A stretch of 64,000 nt of DNA from an uncultured Pseudomonadales bacterium (GTDB lineage: Bacteria > Pseudomonadota > Gammaproteobacteria > Pseudomonadales > Pseudohongiellaceae): the NCBI GenBank assembly GCA_943842505.1, contig CALTDI010000011.1, positions 1-64,000 on the forward strand. Direction: 5' to 3'. Position numbers and translations under genes: made by a program. The notes under the pieces are model-generated. The model had not been told where the DNA came from. It saw only the letters and a program-made list of their open reading frames with translations, and made no database searches. This document shows positions 29,149-38,493 of this stretch, one piece after another (position 1 is the stretch's first letter; every line of letters starts with the position of its first letter).

Positions 29149-29664
29149 ATGGCAGAGAATGAAGGCAACACCCAAGAAACCGCAGCAGCAGAGCAGTCCG
29201 AACAGCGACAATTCGCCTTGCAGCGCATCTATCTGAAGGATTCATCTTTCGAGTCACCGGGCAGCCCTGCAGTCTTCCAAGGCGAATGGCAGCCGAAGAT
29301 TAACTTCGATATCAAGACCCGAAACGCCAAGATGCAGGACGACCTGTTTGAGGTGGTATTGGTGCTGACCGTTGAGGCCACTCAAGAAGATAAGCCGGCA
29401 TTCGTAGTCGAAGTGCATCAGGCGGGCGTATTCACGGTCAGGGATTTCGAGGGTGAGCAGCTTGAGCAGCTTCTGGCTACTTTCTGTCCAAATATTTTGT
29501 TCCCTTACGCGCGCGAGGTTATCGACTCGCTGGTAGTGAAGGGAAGCTTTCCTGCGCTGATGTTGGCGCCAATCAACTTCGAGGCGCTCTACGCGCAGCA
29601 GAAGCAGGCGCAGCAGGACGCGGCCGCGAATGCCGAGGCACCAGCACCTGAGGAAGTTAACTAA
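29149..29664 (+). CDS. secB: Protein-export chaperone SecB
   Basis: Tetrameric chaperone that keeps preproteins unfolded for SecA. 171 aa from ATG 29149 (a TTG two codons upstream is less likely). Conserved FALQRIYLKDSSFESPGSP, WQPKINFDI and the C-terminal core FCPNILFPYAREVIDSLVVKGSFPALMLAPINFEALY. A Gln/Ala-rich tail follows. Confidence 0.97.
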   Translation: MAENEGNTQETAAAEQSEQRQFALQRIYLKDSSFESPGSPAVFQGEWQPKINFDIKTRNAKMQDDLFEVVLVLTVEATQEDKPAFVVEVHQAGVFTVRDFEGEQLEQLLATFCPNILFPYAREVIDSLVVKGSFPALMLAPINFEALYAQQKQAQQDAAANAEAPAPEEVN

Positions 29665-29669
29665 GCCGG

Positions 29670-30134
29670 CTATTTGCCTGTAGCGAAGCCTAGCTGACGC
29701 CAGGCTTCGTAGACCACGACGGCCGTCGCATTGGAGAGATTTAGGCTACGGCTTTCGGGCAACATGGGGATGCGCAGCAACTGCTCAGTCCCCAGCTGCT
29801 CCCTGATAGCGTCAGGTAAGCCGCGGGTCTCAGGCCCGAACACCAGAAAATCACCCGCCTCGAACCTAGCCTCGTTATAGTGCGCCGTTGCCTTGGTGCT
29901 GATCCCGAATAGCCGACCGTCTCCATGCTTGCCCATGAAGTCCTGCCAGCCGTCATATTGCGAAATACCGGCATACTCGTGGTAGTCGAGACCGGCTCGC
30001 CGCATTCTCTTGTCATCTAGCTCGAACCCGAAGGGTTTGATCAGATGCAGGTGTGAACCTGTATTTGCAGCTAAACGGATAATATTTCCCGTATTTGGGG
30101 GTATTTCAGGCTCAAAAAGTACGATATTGATCAA
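29670..30134 (-). CDS. trmL: tRNA (cytidine/uridine-2'-O-)-methyltransferase TrmL
   Basis: SPOUT methyltransferase acting on position 34 of tRNA-Leu. Conserved NIVLFEPEIPPNTGNIIRLAANTG, LVFGPETRGLP and the SAM knot IPMLPESRSLNLSNATAVVVYEA. TTG 30134, 5 bases after GGTG, gives 154 aa, the normal size; an in-frame ATG at 30176 would add 14 residues not usual in the family and has no ribosome site, so it is the alternative start. Convergent with secB. Confidence 0.92.
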   Translation of the reverse strand: MINIVLFEPEIPPNTGNIIRLAANTGSHLHLIKPFGFELDDKRMRRAGLDYHEYAGISQYDGWQDFMGKHGDGRLFGISTKATAHYNEARFEAGDFLVFGPETRGLPDAIREQLGTEQLLRIPMLPESRSLNLSNATAVVVYEAWRQLGFATGK

Positions 30135-30176
30135 AAATTCACCAGTTTGGTAGACAGTGCTCACTTCTCGCAGCAT

Positions 30177-30511
30177 AAAAATCGAGAAAATTGGATTTGT
30201 AGGTTATTCGAATCTTTCCCGCTTTTTGCCCGAGCTTTTATCAGTCAAAAGCCACTTCTTCCCAAGCGCCTGAATATTATCCCTAGTTTATCCAACTGAT
30301 TAGAGCATATTGTTTTAGAATTTAGTGGCTTAAACGATATTCCTGTATGGCTTCCTTAAACTCTTGGACGCGTTTGCGTGCAAGACGGGATCTTTAGCCT
30401 CCGAAACAGAGCAAAGTCTTGGGATTCCGAATGTCTTTACTGATTATATGATTCGTCGCCAAGCTAATAAGGCAGCACTGCGGTGCCATGCCGCTTGGTT
30501 TGAAGCATCTG
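30177..30511. other. Spacer between ntrC and trmL
   Basis: 335 bases, AT-rich. I see no gene, clear terminator or repeat in it. Confidence 0.4.
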
Positions 30512-31939
30512 CTAGCTAGCGGATATTTTAGTATTGTCTTCATCGGCACCCAGTTCTTTAATTTTTCGTGTGAGGGTATTCCTTCCCCAGCCAAGCAGAT
30601 TCGCCGCATCTCTTCGGCGTCCCGCCGTGTGTTTAAGTGCAATATCGATCATAGTGCGCTCGAACATCGGTGTAGCCTGATTCAGGATGCCCACGTTGCC
30701 CAGGCTGAGTTGCTGGTCTGCCCATTGGTGCAGACCATTAGTCCAGTCGCCGCTCTGACCAACAGTGGCTTCCTGTGCCGCAAACTCGGGAGGCAGGTCG
30801 GCCATATAGACCTCACGGCTAGATGCCATGACGGTTATCCAGCGACAAAAGTTTTCCAGCTGGCGAACATTGCCAGGCCAGCTTAGGCCGGTGAGGTATT
30901 TCTCTGTTTCCGGGCGCAGTGTCTTCGCTTCTACATCCAGTTCCTTCGCGGCCGTATGCAGAAAATGGCTGGCTAGCTTTGGAATGTCTTCGCGTCTGTC
31001 GCTAAGGCGTGGAATATGGATGCGAATGACATTCAGGCGATGAAACAGATCTTCGCGAAACTCATGCAGCTCAACGAGCTTCTCCAGATCCTGGTGCGTC
31101 GCGGCGATGATTCTCACATCGACCTTGATTGAAGTGTGTCCGCCAACGCGATAGAACTCGCCGTCGGAAAGCACGCGCAACAGGCGTGTTTGGGTGTCCG
31201 CCGGCATGTCGCCGATCTCATCCAGAAACAGGGTGCCGCCATCGGCCTGTTCGAAGCGCCCGGTGCGCTGGGAGGTGGCTCCGGTGAACGCACCTTTCTC
31301 GTGGCCAAATAATTCGGACTCGATTAACTCTTTCGGTATCGCTGCCACATTCAGGGGCACGAAGGTCTTACCGCTGCGCGGACTATGCTGATGCAGTGCT
31401 CGAGCTACCAGTTCCTTGCCGGTGCCGGATTCGCCGTTGATTAGCACGGAGATGTTCGACTGTGAGAGTCTGCCTATGGCGCGAAAGACTTCCTGCATTG
31501 CCGGCGCCTCGCCGATGATCTCTTGTTGTTTAACTATCTCGGCATCACTGGTTTCTTCGCTCTGCTCGCGGGCGTGTTCCAGCGCGCGATTTGTCATCGC
31601 GATCGCATCTTCGATATCGAAAGGCTTGGGTAAGTACTCGAAGGCGCCGCGGCTATAGGATGAAACGGCACTATCGAGATCGGAGTGTGCCGTCATGATG
31701 ATCACTGGAAGCTCGGGATGCTGCTCCTGAATCGTTGATAGCAGGTCCAGCCCACTGATGCCGGGCATACGGATATCGCTGATAATCGCGTCGGGTAATT
31801 CCTGCTCGAGTCTATGCAATAGGTCATTGCCGTTCTCAAAGGATTCGGTATGCAAGCCAGTCTTGCCCAGAGATTTTTCCAGTACCCAGCGGATGGATCG
31901 ATCGTCATCCAAAATCCAGACAGAATTATTCGAGTTCAT
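30512..31939 (-). CDS. ntrC: Nitrogen regulator NtrC
   Basis: Response regulator activating sigma-54 promoters under nitrogen limitation. 475 aa: receiver domain with phospho-acceptor Asp55 (IISDIRMPG) and Lys near 105, AAA+ domain with Walker A GESGTGKE (169-176), the sigma-54 contact loop GAFTGA (216-221) and Walker B LFLDEIGDMP, then a Fis-type helix-turn-helix (RRRDAANLLGWGRNTLTRKIKEL). Its gene follows ntrB by 76 bp. Matching binding sites lie in front of the glutamine synthetase gene. Confidence 0.97.
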   Translation of the reverse strand: MNSNNSVWILDDDRSIRWVLEKSLGKTGLHTESFENGNDLLHRLEQELPDAIISDIRMPGISGLDLLSTIQEQHPELPVIIMTAHSDLDSAVSSYSRGAFEYLPKPFDIEDAIAMTNRALEHAREQSEETSDAEIVKQQEIIGEAPAMQEVFRAIGRLSQSNISVLINGESGTGKELVARALHQHSPRSGKTFVPLNVAAIPKELIESELFGHEKGAFTGATSQRTGRFEQADGGTLFLDEIGDMPADTQTRLLRVLSDGEFYRVGGHTSIKVDVRIIAATHQDLEKLVELHEFREDLFHRLNVIRIHIPRLSDRREDIPKLASHFLHTAAKELDVEAKTLRPETEKYLTGLSWPGNVRQLENFCRWITVMASSREVYMADLPPEFAAQEATVGQSGDWTNGLHQWADQQLSLGNVGILNQATPMFERTMIDIALKHTAGRRRDAANLLGWGRNTLTRKIKELGADEDNTKISAS

Positions 31940-32015
31940 AAATCAGTACCTTTTCAAACAGTAGGCTTGCGCCCGAAAATAGTTGAATTCTAAAAATAGG
32001 CGTTCTGCATTGCTG

Positions 32016-33098
32016 TTAAGTTCCAGCCGCTGCTACAGGCAGAATCACCGTAAAACAAGTTGCGCCGGGTCTGCTCTCGCATTCTATGACCCCCTTGTGC
32101 TGATTGACGATCGAATGTGTGATCGACAGGCCCAGGCCGGTACCCTCGGCACGGCCGCTAATCATTGGATAGAAAATAGAGTCAATCATCTCCGGCTTGA
32201 TGCCAGGGCCGTTATCGATAATCTTTATACTGGCCGCTAATCTGTGAAACTTGGCGCCTATGGTCGCATTCCGAATAATGCGGGTGCGCAGATAGATGCG
32301 GCCGAGGTTATGTTCTACCTCCGGGCTGAACAGTGCCTGCATCGCGTTTCGCACGATATTCAACATCGCCTGAATCAGCTGCGATGAATCAGCTAATACA
32401 GTTGGTATGCTGGGGTCATAGTCTCGAATTAATTCGATGCCGTTCCCACTAATCTCTGCCTCTACCAAGTTGCGTACCCGCTCCATAACCTCATGTAGAT
32501 TGACTGGCTCCATCTTTAGCGGCTGGCGGGAGCCTACCAGCCGGTCTACGAGCTTGTGCAGGCGATCTGCTTCCTCGATGATTACATTGGTATAGTCGCT
32601 CAGCTCTTCGCTGTTGAGTTCCGCTGCCAGCAACTGGGCGGCACCACGAATACCACCAAGAGGGTTCTTTATCTCATGAGCGAGGCCGCGAACTAATTCT
32701 CTTGTGGTCGCGTGTGTGCTATTCAGCGACTCTTCGCGACTTATTCGATACGAATGCTCAAGAGACGTTATTTCTAACAGAGCCCTGCGCTCGCCGTTCT
32801 CTTCGAAGGGCGTTATTGTGTAGTCAACGTCTACAGTCTTGCCGTGCATCAGCTTTAGCTGGGCCTGCCGCTTGGTAAAGCTGTTGCTGTTGGCCAGGGC
32901 TGTCTGCATCTCACCTATATCTTCTGCCGCCTTAATCAACACATCGCCGATGAAGAGCATATTGGCTTTGCGCACGCTGATCTCCAGCAAATTCTCGGCA
33001 GCTACGTTCAGATAGAGCAGGCGCAAGTCCTTATCCAACATCACAACACCTGTCTTCAGGTTGTCTAGTAATCGCTTGTGCACATTGTCCTGGGTCAC
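32016..33098 (-). CDS. ntrB: Nitrogen sensor kinase NtrB
   Basis: PAS-containing histidine kinase/phosphatase for NtrC, controlled by PII. 360 aa, no membrane segments. It has an N-terminal PAS domain (VVMLDKDLRLLYLNVAAENLL), the H box RGLAHEIKNPLGGIRGAAQLL with the phospho-His, the N box QAMLNIVRNAMQAL, and ATP-binding boxes DNGPGI and GRAEGTGLGLSI. It is separated from the glutamine synthetase gene by a terminator, so it probably also has its own promoter. Confidence 0.96.
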   Translation of the reverse strand: MTQDNVHKRLLDNLKTGVVMLDKDLRLLYLNVAAENLLEISVRKANMLFIGDVLIKAAEDIGEMQTALANSNSFTKRQAQLKLMHGKTVDVDYTITPFEENGERRALLEITSLEHSYRISREESLNSTHATTRELVRGLAHEIKNPLGGIRGAAQLLAAELNSEELSDYTNVIIEEADRLHKLVDRLVGSRQPLKMEPVNLHEVMERVRNLVEAEISGNGIELIRDYDPSIPTVLADSSQLIQAMLNIVRNAMQALFSPEVEHNLGRIYLRTRIIRNATIGAKFHRLAASIKIIDNGPGIKPEMIDSIFYPMISGRAEGTGLGLSITHSIVNQHKGVIECESRPGATCFTVILPVAAAGT

Positions 33099-33364
33099 TG
33101 TCGCTACTTCTCTATCGATGGTCTCGCGGCGGTTTTGTTGGGTCTCAACCCTGCAGCCCTATTCATGGAGCGGGAGAGTTACCCACCAGACCGCGAAAGC
33201 TTCTCACTACATGCTATGCAATAAGCAAACCAAGAGAAGCTATAGTGGTGAAGACCACTGTTTACGGGGCTTATCCAGAGTTTTGGATCGGCAATTCCGG
33301 CTGCGAAAGTTAATAATGCACCATATTAGTGCGTATGCCGACGGGCTGCAATATTAAGGAACAC

Positions 33365-33390
33365 AAAAAAGCCCGGTCAATGACCGGGCT
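33365..33390 (-). terminator. Rho-independent terminator of glutamine synthetase gene
   Basis: On the minus strand, AGCCCGGTCA-T-TGACCGGGCT followed by a run of T (A-run 33365-33370 on plus). It lies 24 bp after the stop codon. Confidence 0.9.
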
Positions 33391-33413
33391 TATGTGTAGA
33401 GCTAAGCTGACTA

Positions 33414-34427
33414 CTAAGCAAGACCTTCTTTAGTGGTCTTGATAATAGCCGCTGCGACCTTGTAGGGGTCAGCGTTCGAGGCAGTACGTCGGTCTTCAAG
33501 ACGTCCTTTCCAGCCATCTTCAACTGTGCCGATTGGAATGCGAATCGACGCGCCACGATCGGATACGCCGTAGCTAAATTCATCGATCGACTGAGTCTCG
33601 TGCAGACCTGTCAAGCGATGATCGTTGTTGGCGCCATAGACGCTGATGTGACGATCGATATTCTTGCCGAATTCCTCACAGATCTTAGTGAAGATAGACT
33701 CGTCACCGTCTTCACGCATCGCGCCATTGGAGAAGTTGGCGTGCATGCCGGAGCCATTCCAGTCTAGCTCCTTACCTAGTGGCTTGGGCTCATAGTTGAT
33801 CGACAGACCGTAGCGCTCAGCTGTGCGCTCCAGGAGGTATCTTGCTACCCAGATTTCGTCGCCAGCTCTTTTCGCGCCCTTGGCAAAAATTTGAAATTCC
33901 CACTGACCGGCAGCAACTTCGGCGTTGATGCCTTCGAAGCCAAGACCGGCTTCAAGACACAGGTCCATGTGGTCTTCTATAACTTCGCGGCCGAACGCAT
34001 TCTGGGCGCCAACGGAGCAGTAGTAGGGGCCTTGAGGGCCGGGGTAGCCGCCCGAAGGAAAGCCGGGAGGAAGATTAGTCTTTAGATCCCACAGGAAATA
34101 CTCCTGTTCGAAACCGAACCAGAAGTCTTCATCGTCGTCATCGATAGTGGCGCGGCCATTTGATGGGTGGGGTGTGCCGTCGGCATTCAATACTTCAGTC
34201 ATTACCAGGTAGGCGTTCGCGCGATCTGGGTCTGGATAGACAGCTACTGGCTTGAGTAGGCAGTCGGAATCATTGCCTTCGGCCTGTCGAGTGGAGCTGC
34301 CGTCGAATGACCACACCGGGCACTCTTCGAGTGTGCCGCCAAAATCCTTGCGGACTTGAGTCTTGCTGCGCAGTGTTTGAGTTGGCTGATAACCGTCAAG
34401 CCAGATGTATTCTAATTTAGATTTCAT
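33414..34427 (-). CDS. glnII: Type II (eukaryote-like) glutamine synthetase
   Basis: Makes glutamine from glutamate, ammonia and ATP. 337 aa, far shorter than GSI (about 470), and motifs are those of GSII: EYIWLDG and WSFDGSST at the N-terminus, GFEQEYFL, GQWEFQI, DWNGSGMHANFS and HETQSIDEFSYGVSDRGASIRIP. It occupies the place of glnA between thiI and ntrBC. GSII has no Tyr adenylylation site of the GlnE type, so control would be mainly transcriptional; two NtrC boxes and a sigma-54 promoter lie upstream. Confidence 0.93.
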   Translation of the reverse strand: MKSKLEYIWLDGYQPTQTLRSKTQVRKDFGGTLEECPVWSFDGSSTRQAEGNDSDCLLKPVAVYPDPDRANAYLVMTEVLNADGTPHPSNGRATIDDDDEDFWFGFEQEYFLWDLKTNLPPGFPSGGYPGPQGPYYCSVGAQNAFGREVIEDHMDLCLEAGLGFEGINAEVAAGQWEFQIFAKGAKRAGDEIWVARYLLERTAERYGLSINYEPKPLGKELDWNGSGMHANFSNGAMREDGDESIFTKICEEFGKNIDRHISVYGANNDHRLTGLHETQSIDEFSYGVSDRGASIRIPIGTVEDGWKGRLEDRRTASNADPYKVAAAIIKTTKEGLA

Positions 34428-34645
34428 TTTCTATCCCTTCTCCTAATCGCTATCGACTATTTGATAATGTGTGACTTGTGCTCTTTTTCTTGCCCCCTCG
34501 GCTTAGGGCCTACTGCTTTATACCGACACGGCGAAGCTGAGAGAGCCTATCAGCTTTTGCTGTTTCTTTAGCAAGGACCAGCGACTAAATATGCGCTGCG
34601 TAATCAGCTATACTTCCGCGGCTTGCCTTGTGTGCTAGAGGAAGA

Positions 34646-34660
34646 GCAAAATATATGCCA
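34646..34660 (-). promoter_or_regulatory. Sigma-54 promoter of glutamine synthetase gene
   Basis: Minus strand TGGCATATATTTTGC: the GG (-24) and GC (-12) elements are at exact sigma-54 spacing. About 220 bp upstream of the start codon. Confidence 0.8.
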
Positions 34661-34720
34661 TTACTGGCATCGCTGCAAAGCCCTATTTTACTGGGCGAGC
34701 GAGATGCGAATCAAATAGAT

Positions 34721-34737
34721 TGCACTATAAATGTGCA
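34721..34737. promoter_or_regulatory. NtrC binding site 1
   Basis: Dyad TGCAC-N7-GTGCA, the NtrC consensus form, about 60 bp upstream of the sigma-54 promoter. Confidence 0.75.
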
Positions 34738-34750
34738 TCTACAAATATAA

Positions 34751-34767
34751 CGCACAGATATGGTGCA
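34751..34767. promoter_or_regulatory. NtrC binding site 2
   Basis: CGCAC-N7-GTGCA, one mismatch from site 1 in the dyad arms and placed exactly 30 bp (about three helical turns) from it, which suits cooperative NtrC binding. Confidence 0.7.
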
Positions 34768-34834
34768 AAAAGTGTGTTATTCCTTGATTGTTGCGCCCTC
34801 AAGCTACCGTTGCTGCTGCGCGCTGCACTATTTG

Positions 34835-34873
34835 GGCAACAAATAGAGTCTAGGCAACAAATAAAGCCTTCTA
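34835..34873. repeat. 18-bp tandem duplication before thiI
   Basis: GGCAACAAATAGAGTCTA followed by GGCAACAAATAAAG...CTA, 20-58 bases before the thiI start. Confidence 0.75.
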
Positions 34874-34892
34874 AAGAGTTGATAAAGACAAG

Positions 34893-36377
34893 ATGTTATT
34901 CCTCATCAAGCTTTTTCCGGAAATTACGATCAAGAGCCGCCCCGTGCGCAGGCGATTTATTCGTCAGCTGCTTAAAAACATAAGGTCGGTGATCGTTGAG
35001 CTCGACCCCGGGATTACGGTTACTGGAGAATGGGACAATCTAGAGGTCGAAACCTCGACGGATGATGCCCAGCTAGTGGCGCAAATCAGCGAACGGTTGG
35101 CCTGCACGCCGGGAATCGCGAAGTTTCTGGAAGTGGATAAGCATCCTCTTGGAGACCTGGATTACATATTGGATCTGGCGCTGAAGTATTACCGCGGGAA
35201 ATTGCAAGGGAAGACATTCGCCGTGCGCTGCAAGCGCACAGGCAAGCAAACTTTTCAGTCTACCGATGTCGAGAGCTATGTGGGCGCAGGCCTCAACAAT
35301 CAGACTGAGGCGGCCGGGGTGAGACTAAAAAACCCGGATGTGACCGTTCTGATAGAGGTGCGGCACGACTCGGTATTCATGGTGAGGGAACAGAAGACTG
35401 GCATGGGTGGTTTTCCCCTGGGCTGTCAGGATTCGGTGCTGTCTCTTATATCCGGAGGTTTCGATTCTTCGGTTTCCAGCTATCTATGCATCAAGCGGGG
35501 TTTGCAGACCCATTACTGCTTCTTCAATCTGGGCGGCAAGGCGCACGAATTAGCGGTAAAAGAGGTGGCTCTCTTTCTGTGGATGAAATATCACGCGTCT
35601 CATAGGGTGAAATTCATCTCCGTACCCTTCGAGGGTGTGGTCGAGGAGATCCTGAACAATGTGGATAATGCGCACATGGGTGTTGTGCTAAAGCGCATCA
35701 TGCTGCGCGCCGCCGAGAAGTTGGCGCAGGGCCTTCATATCGAAGCGCTAGTAACCGGGGAGAGTGTAGCGCAGGTATCCAGCCAGACCCTGGCGAATCT
35801 TTCTGTTATCGATAGGGCGACTGACTGCCTGGTGCTGCGGCCGCTGGCAACCTCGGACAAGCAGGAGATTATCGACATCGCCCGTGCGATTGGCACCGAG
35901 GAGTTTTCCAAGGATATTCCCGAGTATTGTGCGGTTATCTCGAATAAGCCAACCACCCGCGCGAAGCTGGAGCGGGTCGAGTGGGAGGAGAGTAAATTCG
36001 ACATGGCGGTGCTGGATACGGCGCTGGAAAATGCAAGGCATCAGCTTATCAGCGAGTTAGTGGATGATCTCAGCGCAGAAGCTGCCCAGCTAAAGATCGT
36101 ATCGACGCTAGATAGCGATAGTACCGTAATCGATATTCGTCACCCCGACGAAGTCGATATTAGGCCGGTTCCCCTGTCGGGTGAGGCCCTGAAGGCCGAA
36201 TTATTGAACATCCCGTTCTATAGGCTTAGAAGCAGCTTTACCGACCTGGATAAAGACAAGCGTTATCTGCTGTATTGCGGTAAGGGCATGATGAGCCGCC
36301 TCCATGCCGCTAATCTAGTCGATGAGGGCTTTGGCAATGTTGCGGTACTGGAACTGGAAAGCGCCTCAAAGCAGTAG
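34893..36377 (+). CDS. thiI: tRNA 4-thiouridine synthetase ThiI
   Basis: Sulfurates U8 of tRNA and, in many bacteria, supplies sulfur for thiamine thiazole. 494 aa: N-terminal ferredoxin-like and THUMP domains (about 1-165), PP-loop adenylation site SGGFDSSV (near 189-196), and a C-terminal rhodanese domain with the persulfide Cys in YLLYCGKGMMS, as in gammaproteobacteria. Divergent from the glutamine synthetase gene. Confidence 0.96.
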   Translation: MLFLIKLFPEITIKSRPVRRRFIRQLLKNIRSVIVELDPGITVTGEWDNLEVETSTDDAQLVAQISERLACTPGIAKFLEVDKHPLGDLDYILDLALKYYRGKLQGKTFAVRCKRTGKQTFQSTDVESYVGAGLNNQTEAAGVRLKNPDVTVLIEVRHDSVFMVREQKTGMGGFPLGCQDSVLSLISGGFDSSVSSYLCIKRGLQTHYCFFNLGGKAHELAVKEVALFLWMKYHASHRVKFISVPFEGVVEEILNNVDNAHMGVVLKRIMLRAAEKLAQGLHIEALVTGESVAQVSSQTLANLSVIDRATDCLVLRPLATSDKQEIIDIARAIGTEEFSKDIPEYCAVISNKPTTRAKLERVEWEESKFDMAVLDTALENARHQLISELVDDLSAEAAQLKIVSTLDSDSTVIDIRHPDEVDIRPVPLSGEALKAELLNIPFYRLRSSFTDLDKDKRYLLYCGKGMMSRLHAANLVDEGFGNVAVLELESASKQ

Positions 36378-36578
36378 AATTAGCTGTAATAGGCCTGTTC
36401 TAAAATCAAATAAATCCCCGAGATTACTAATCTTTCCCTGCTGTCTCGTGTATACTCGCCGCCTTTTGTGTAGCCGCTCGCCAAGGCGGGATTCAGGCTG
36501 CATCTCTCGTCTTTCTTAAGGGTTACGGGCTTAGGGTGACGAGTAAAATTTATTTAGTAAAACATTGGTGGAACTACT

Positions 36579-38405
36579 GTGATTGAGAAGATTCGAAATA
36601 TTGCGATTATCGCGCACGTTGACCATGGCAAGACGACTCTGGTCGATAAGTTGCTGCATCAATCGGGGACCCTCGAGTCTCGCGGCCAGAGTGTCGAGCG
36701 TGTCATGGATTCCAATGATCAGGAGCGTGAGCGCGGCATCACGATTCTTGCGAAGAACACGGCAATTAACTGGAACGGTTACCACATCAATATCGTGGAT
36801 ACTCCGGGGCACGCCGACTTTGGTGGCGAGGTTGAGCGGGTGCTGTCTATGGTCGACAGCGTACTCCTTCTAGTCGATGCAGTTGACGGGCCGATGCCAC
36901 AGACTCGCTTCGTAACACAGAAGGCTTTCGCCCAGGGCCTTAACCCGATCGTAGTCATTAACAAGATAGACCGTGACGGCGCCAGACCTGACTGGGTAGT
37001 CAACGAAGTGTTCGATCTCTTCGACAAGTTGGGTGCAACAGATGAGCAGCTAGATTTTCCTATAATCTATGCTTCGGCCCTGGACGGAATTGCGGGCCAT
37101 GAGATGGATCAGATGGCAACGGACATGCAGCCGCTGTTCGAGACAGTCATCGAGAAGGTTCCGCCACCCGATGTAGTTATTGACGCACCATTCAAGATGC
37201 AGATTAGTGCCCTGGACTACAACAGCTACGTAGGTGTGATTGGCGTAGGTCGTGTCACTGGTGGCAAGGCGCACACCAACCAACAGGTAATCATCATCGA
37301 TCGTGAAGGAAATTCACGTAAGGGAAAGATTCTCCAGGTTAAGAGTCATCTAGGTCTGGAGCGTATCGATGTCGCCGAGGCGCAGGCCGGAGAGATTGTT
37401 TGTATTTCCGGTATCGATAAGCTGAATATTTCTGACACGCTATGCGATCCAGATCATCCTGATCCGATGCCGCCACTGTCTGTGGATGAGCCGACAATCA
37501 GCATGACGTTTCAAGTGAACGACTCGCCATTTGCCGGGCGCGAGGGCAAATACATCACCACGCGTCAGATCAAGGATCGCCTCGAGAGAGAGTTGCTCTA
37601 TAACGTAGCGCTGCGCGTAGAGCAGGGTGAGACACCGGATAAGTACAAGGTCTCGGGTCGTGGAGAATTGCATCTTTCAGTGTTGATCGAGAGCATGCGT
37701 CGCGAAGGGTTTGAGCTCGCGGTGTCCAGACCAGAAGTTATTCTGCATGAAGAAGACGGCGTATTGAAAGAGCCTGTCGAGTCACTGGTCATCGATTGTG
37801 ATGATCAACATCAGGGCTCGGTCATGGAAGAGTTGGGTCTCAGGCGTGCAGACCTGCAAGACATGCTCCCAGACGGCAAGGGCCGAGTGCGCCTGCAGTT
37901 CTTGATTCCTACTCGTGGATTGATTGGCTTTCGCTCTATGTTCTTAAGCATGACATCGGGCTCAGGTTTGATGACTCACGTATTCGATCATTACGGCGAT
38001 TACAAAGACATGGAACTGGCTGCGCGCTCTAGAGGTGTCTTAGTGTCCATGGTGAAGGGTAAGGTACTTGGCTTTTCGCTATTCAACCTGCAGGAGCGTG
38101 GCAAATTATTCGTAGGACCAAACGTAGAAACCTACGAGGGCATGATCATCGGCTTGCACAGTCGCGAGAATGACCTGGCTGTTAACCCAATCAAGGGCAA
38201 GCAGCTGACGAATGTACGTGCCTCAGGAACAGATGAAAACATTGTTCTAACCCCGCCAACTACACACACGCTAGAGCAGGCCATGGAGTTCATTGCCGAT
38301 GACGAGCTCGTCGAGGTGACTCCAGAGAATATTCGGCTGCGCAAGAAATTGCTTACTGAAAATGAGCGCAAGCGACATAGCCGTGGATCTACCGCCAGAG
38401 GCTAG
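36579..38405 (+). CDS. typA: Ribosome-associated GTPase TypA/BipA
   Basis: Translational GTPase involved in ribosome assembly at low temperature and stress. 608 aa, starting at GTG 36579 ([26 protein letters not shown]). G motifs [17 protein letters not shown] and NKIDR are present, followed by domain II, EF-G-like domains III and V, and the BipA-specific C-terminus ([21 protein letters not shown]). Confidence 0.97.
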   Translation: MIEKIRNIAIIAHVDHGKTTLVDKLLHQSGTLESRGQSVERVMDSNDQERERGITILAKNTAINWNGYHINIVDTPGHADFGGEVERVLSMVDSVLLLVDAVDGPMPQTRFVTQKAFAQGLNPIVVINKIDRDGARPDWVVNEVFDLFDKLGATDEQLDFPIIYASALDGIAGHEMDQMATDMQPLFETVIEKVPPPDVVIDAPFKMQISALDYNSYVGVIGVGRVTGGKAHTNQQVIIIDREGNSRKGKILQVKSHLGLERIDVAEAQAGEIVCISGIDKLNISDTLCDPDHPDPMPPLSVDEPTISMTFQVNDSPFAGREGKYITTRQIKDRLERELLYNVALRVEQGETPDKYKVSGRGELHLSVLIESMRREGFELAVSRPEVILHEEDGVLKEPVESLVIDCDDQHQGSVMEELGLRRADLQDMLPDGKGRVRLQFLIPTRGLIGFRSMFLSMTSGSGLMTHVFDHYGDYKDMELAARSRGVLVSMVKGKVLGFSLFNLQERGKLFVGPNVETYEGMIIGLHSRENDLAVNPIKGKQLTNVRASGTDENIVLTPPTTHTLEQAMEFIADDELVEVTPENIRLRKKLLTENERKRHSRGSTARG

Positions 38406-38439
38406 CGTAGCGAGGCTGACTGGCCTAACATAGGGTTTT

Positions 38440-38461
38440 GCACCCTCAGCGATGAGGGTGC
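38440..38461 (+). terminator. Hairpin after typA
   Basis: GCACCCTCA-GCGA-TGAGGGTGC, a perfect 9-bp stem with a GNRA tetraloop 35 bp after the typA stop. It lacks a good T-run on the plus strand, so termination may be partial or Rho-assisted. Confidence 0.55.
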
Positions 38462-38493
38462 TGTAATCATCTAGTTAGCTTTAGGTTGTCGCT

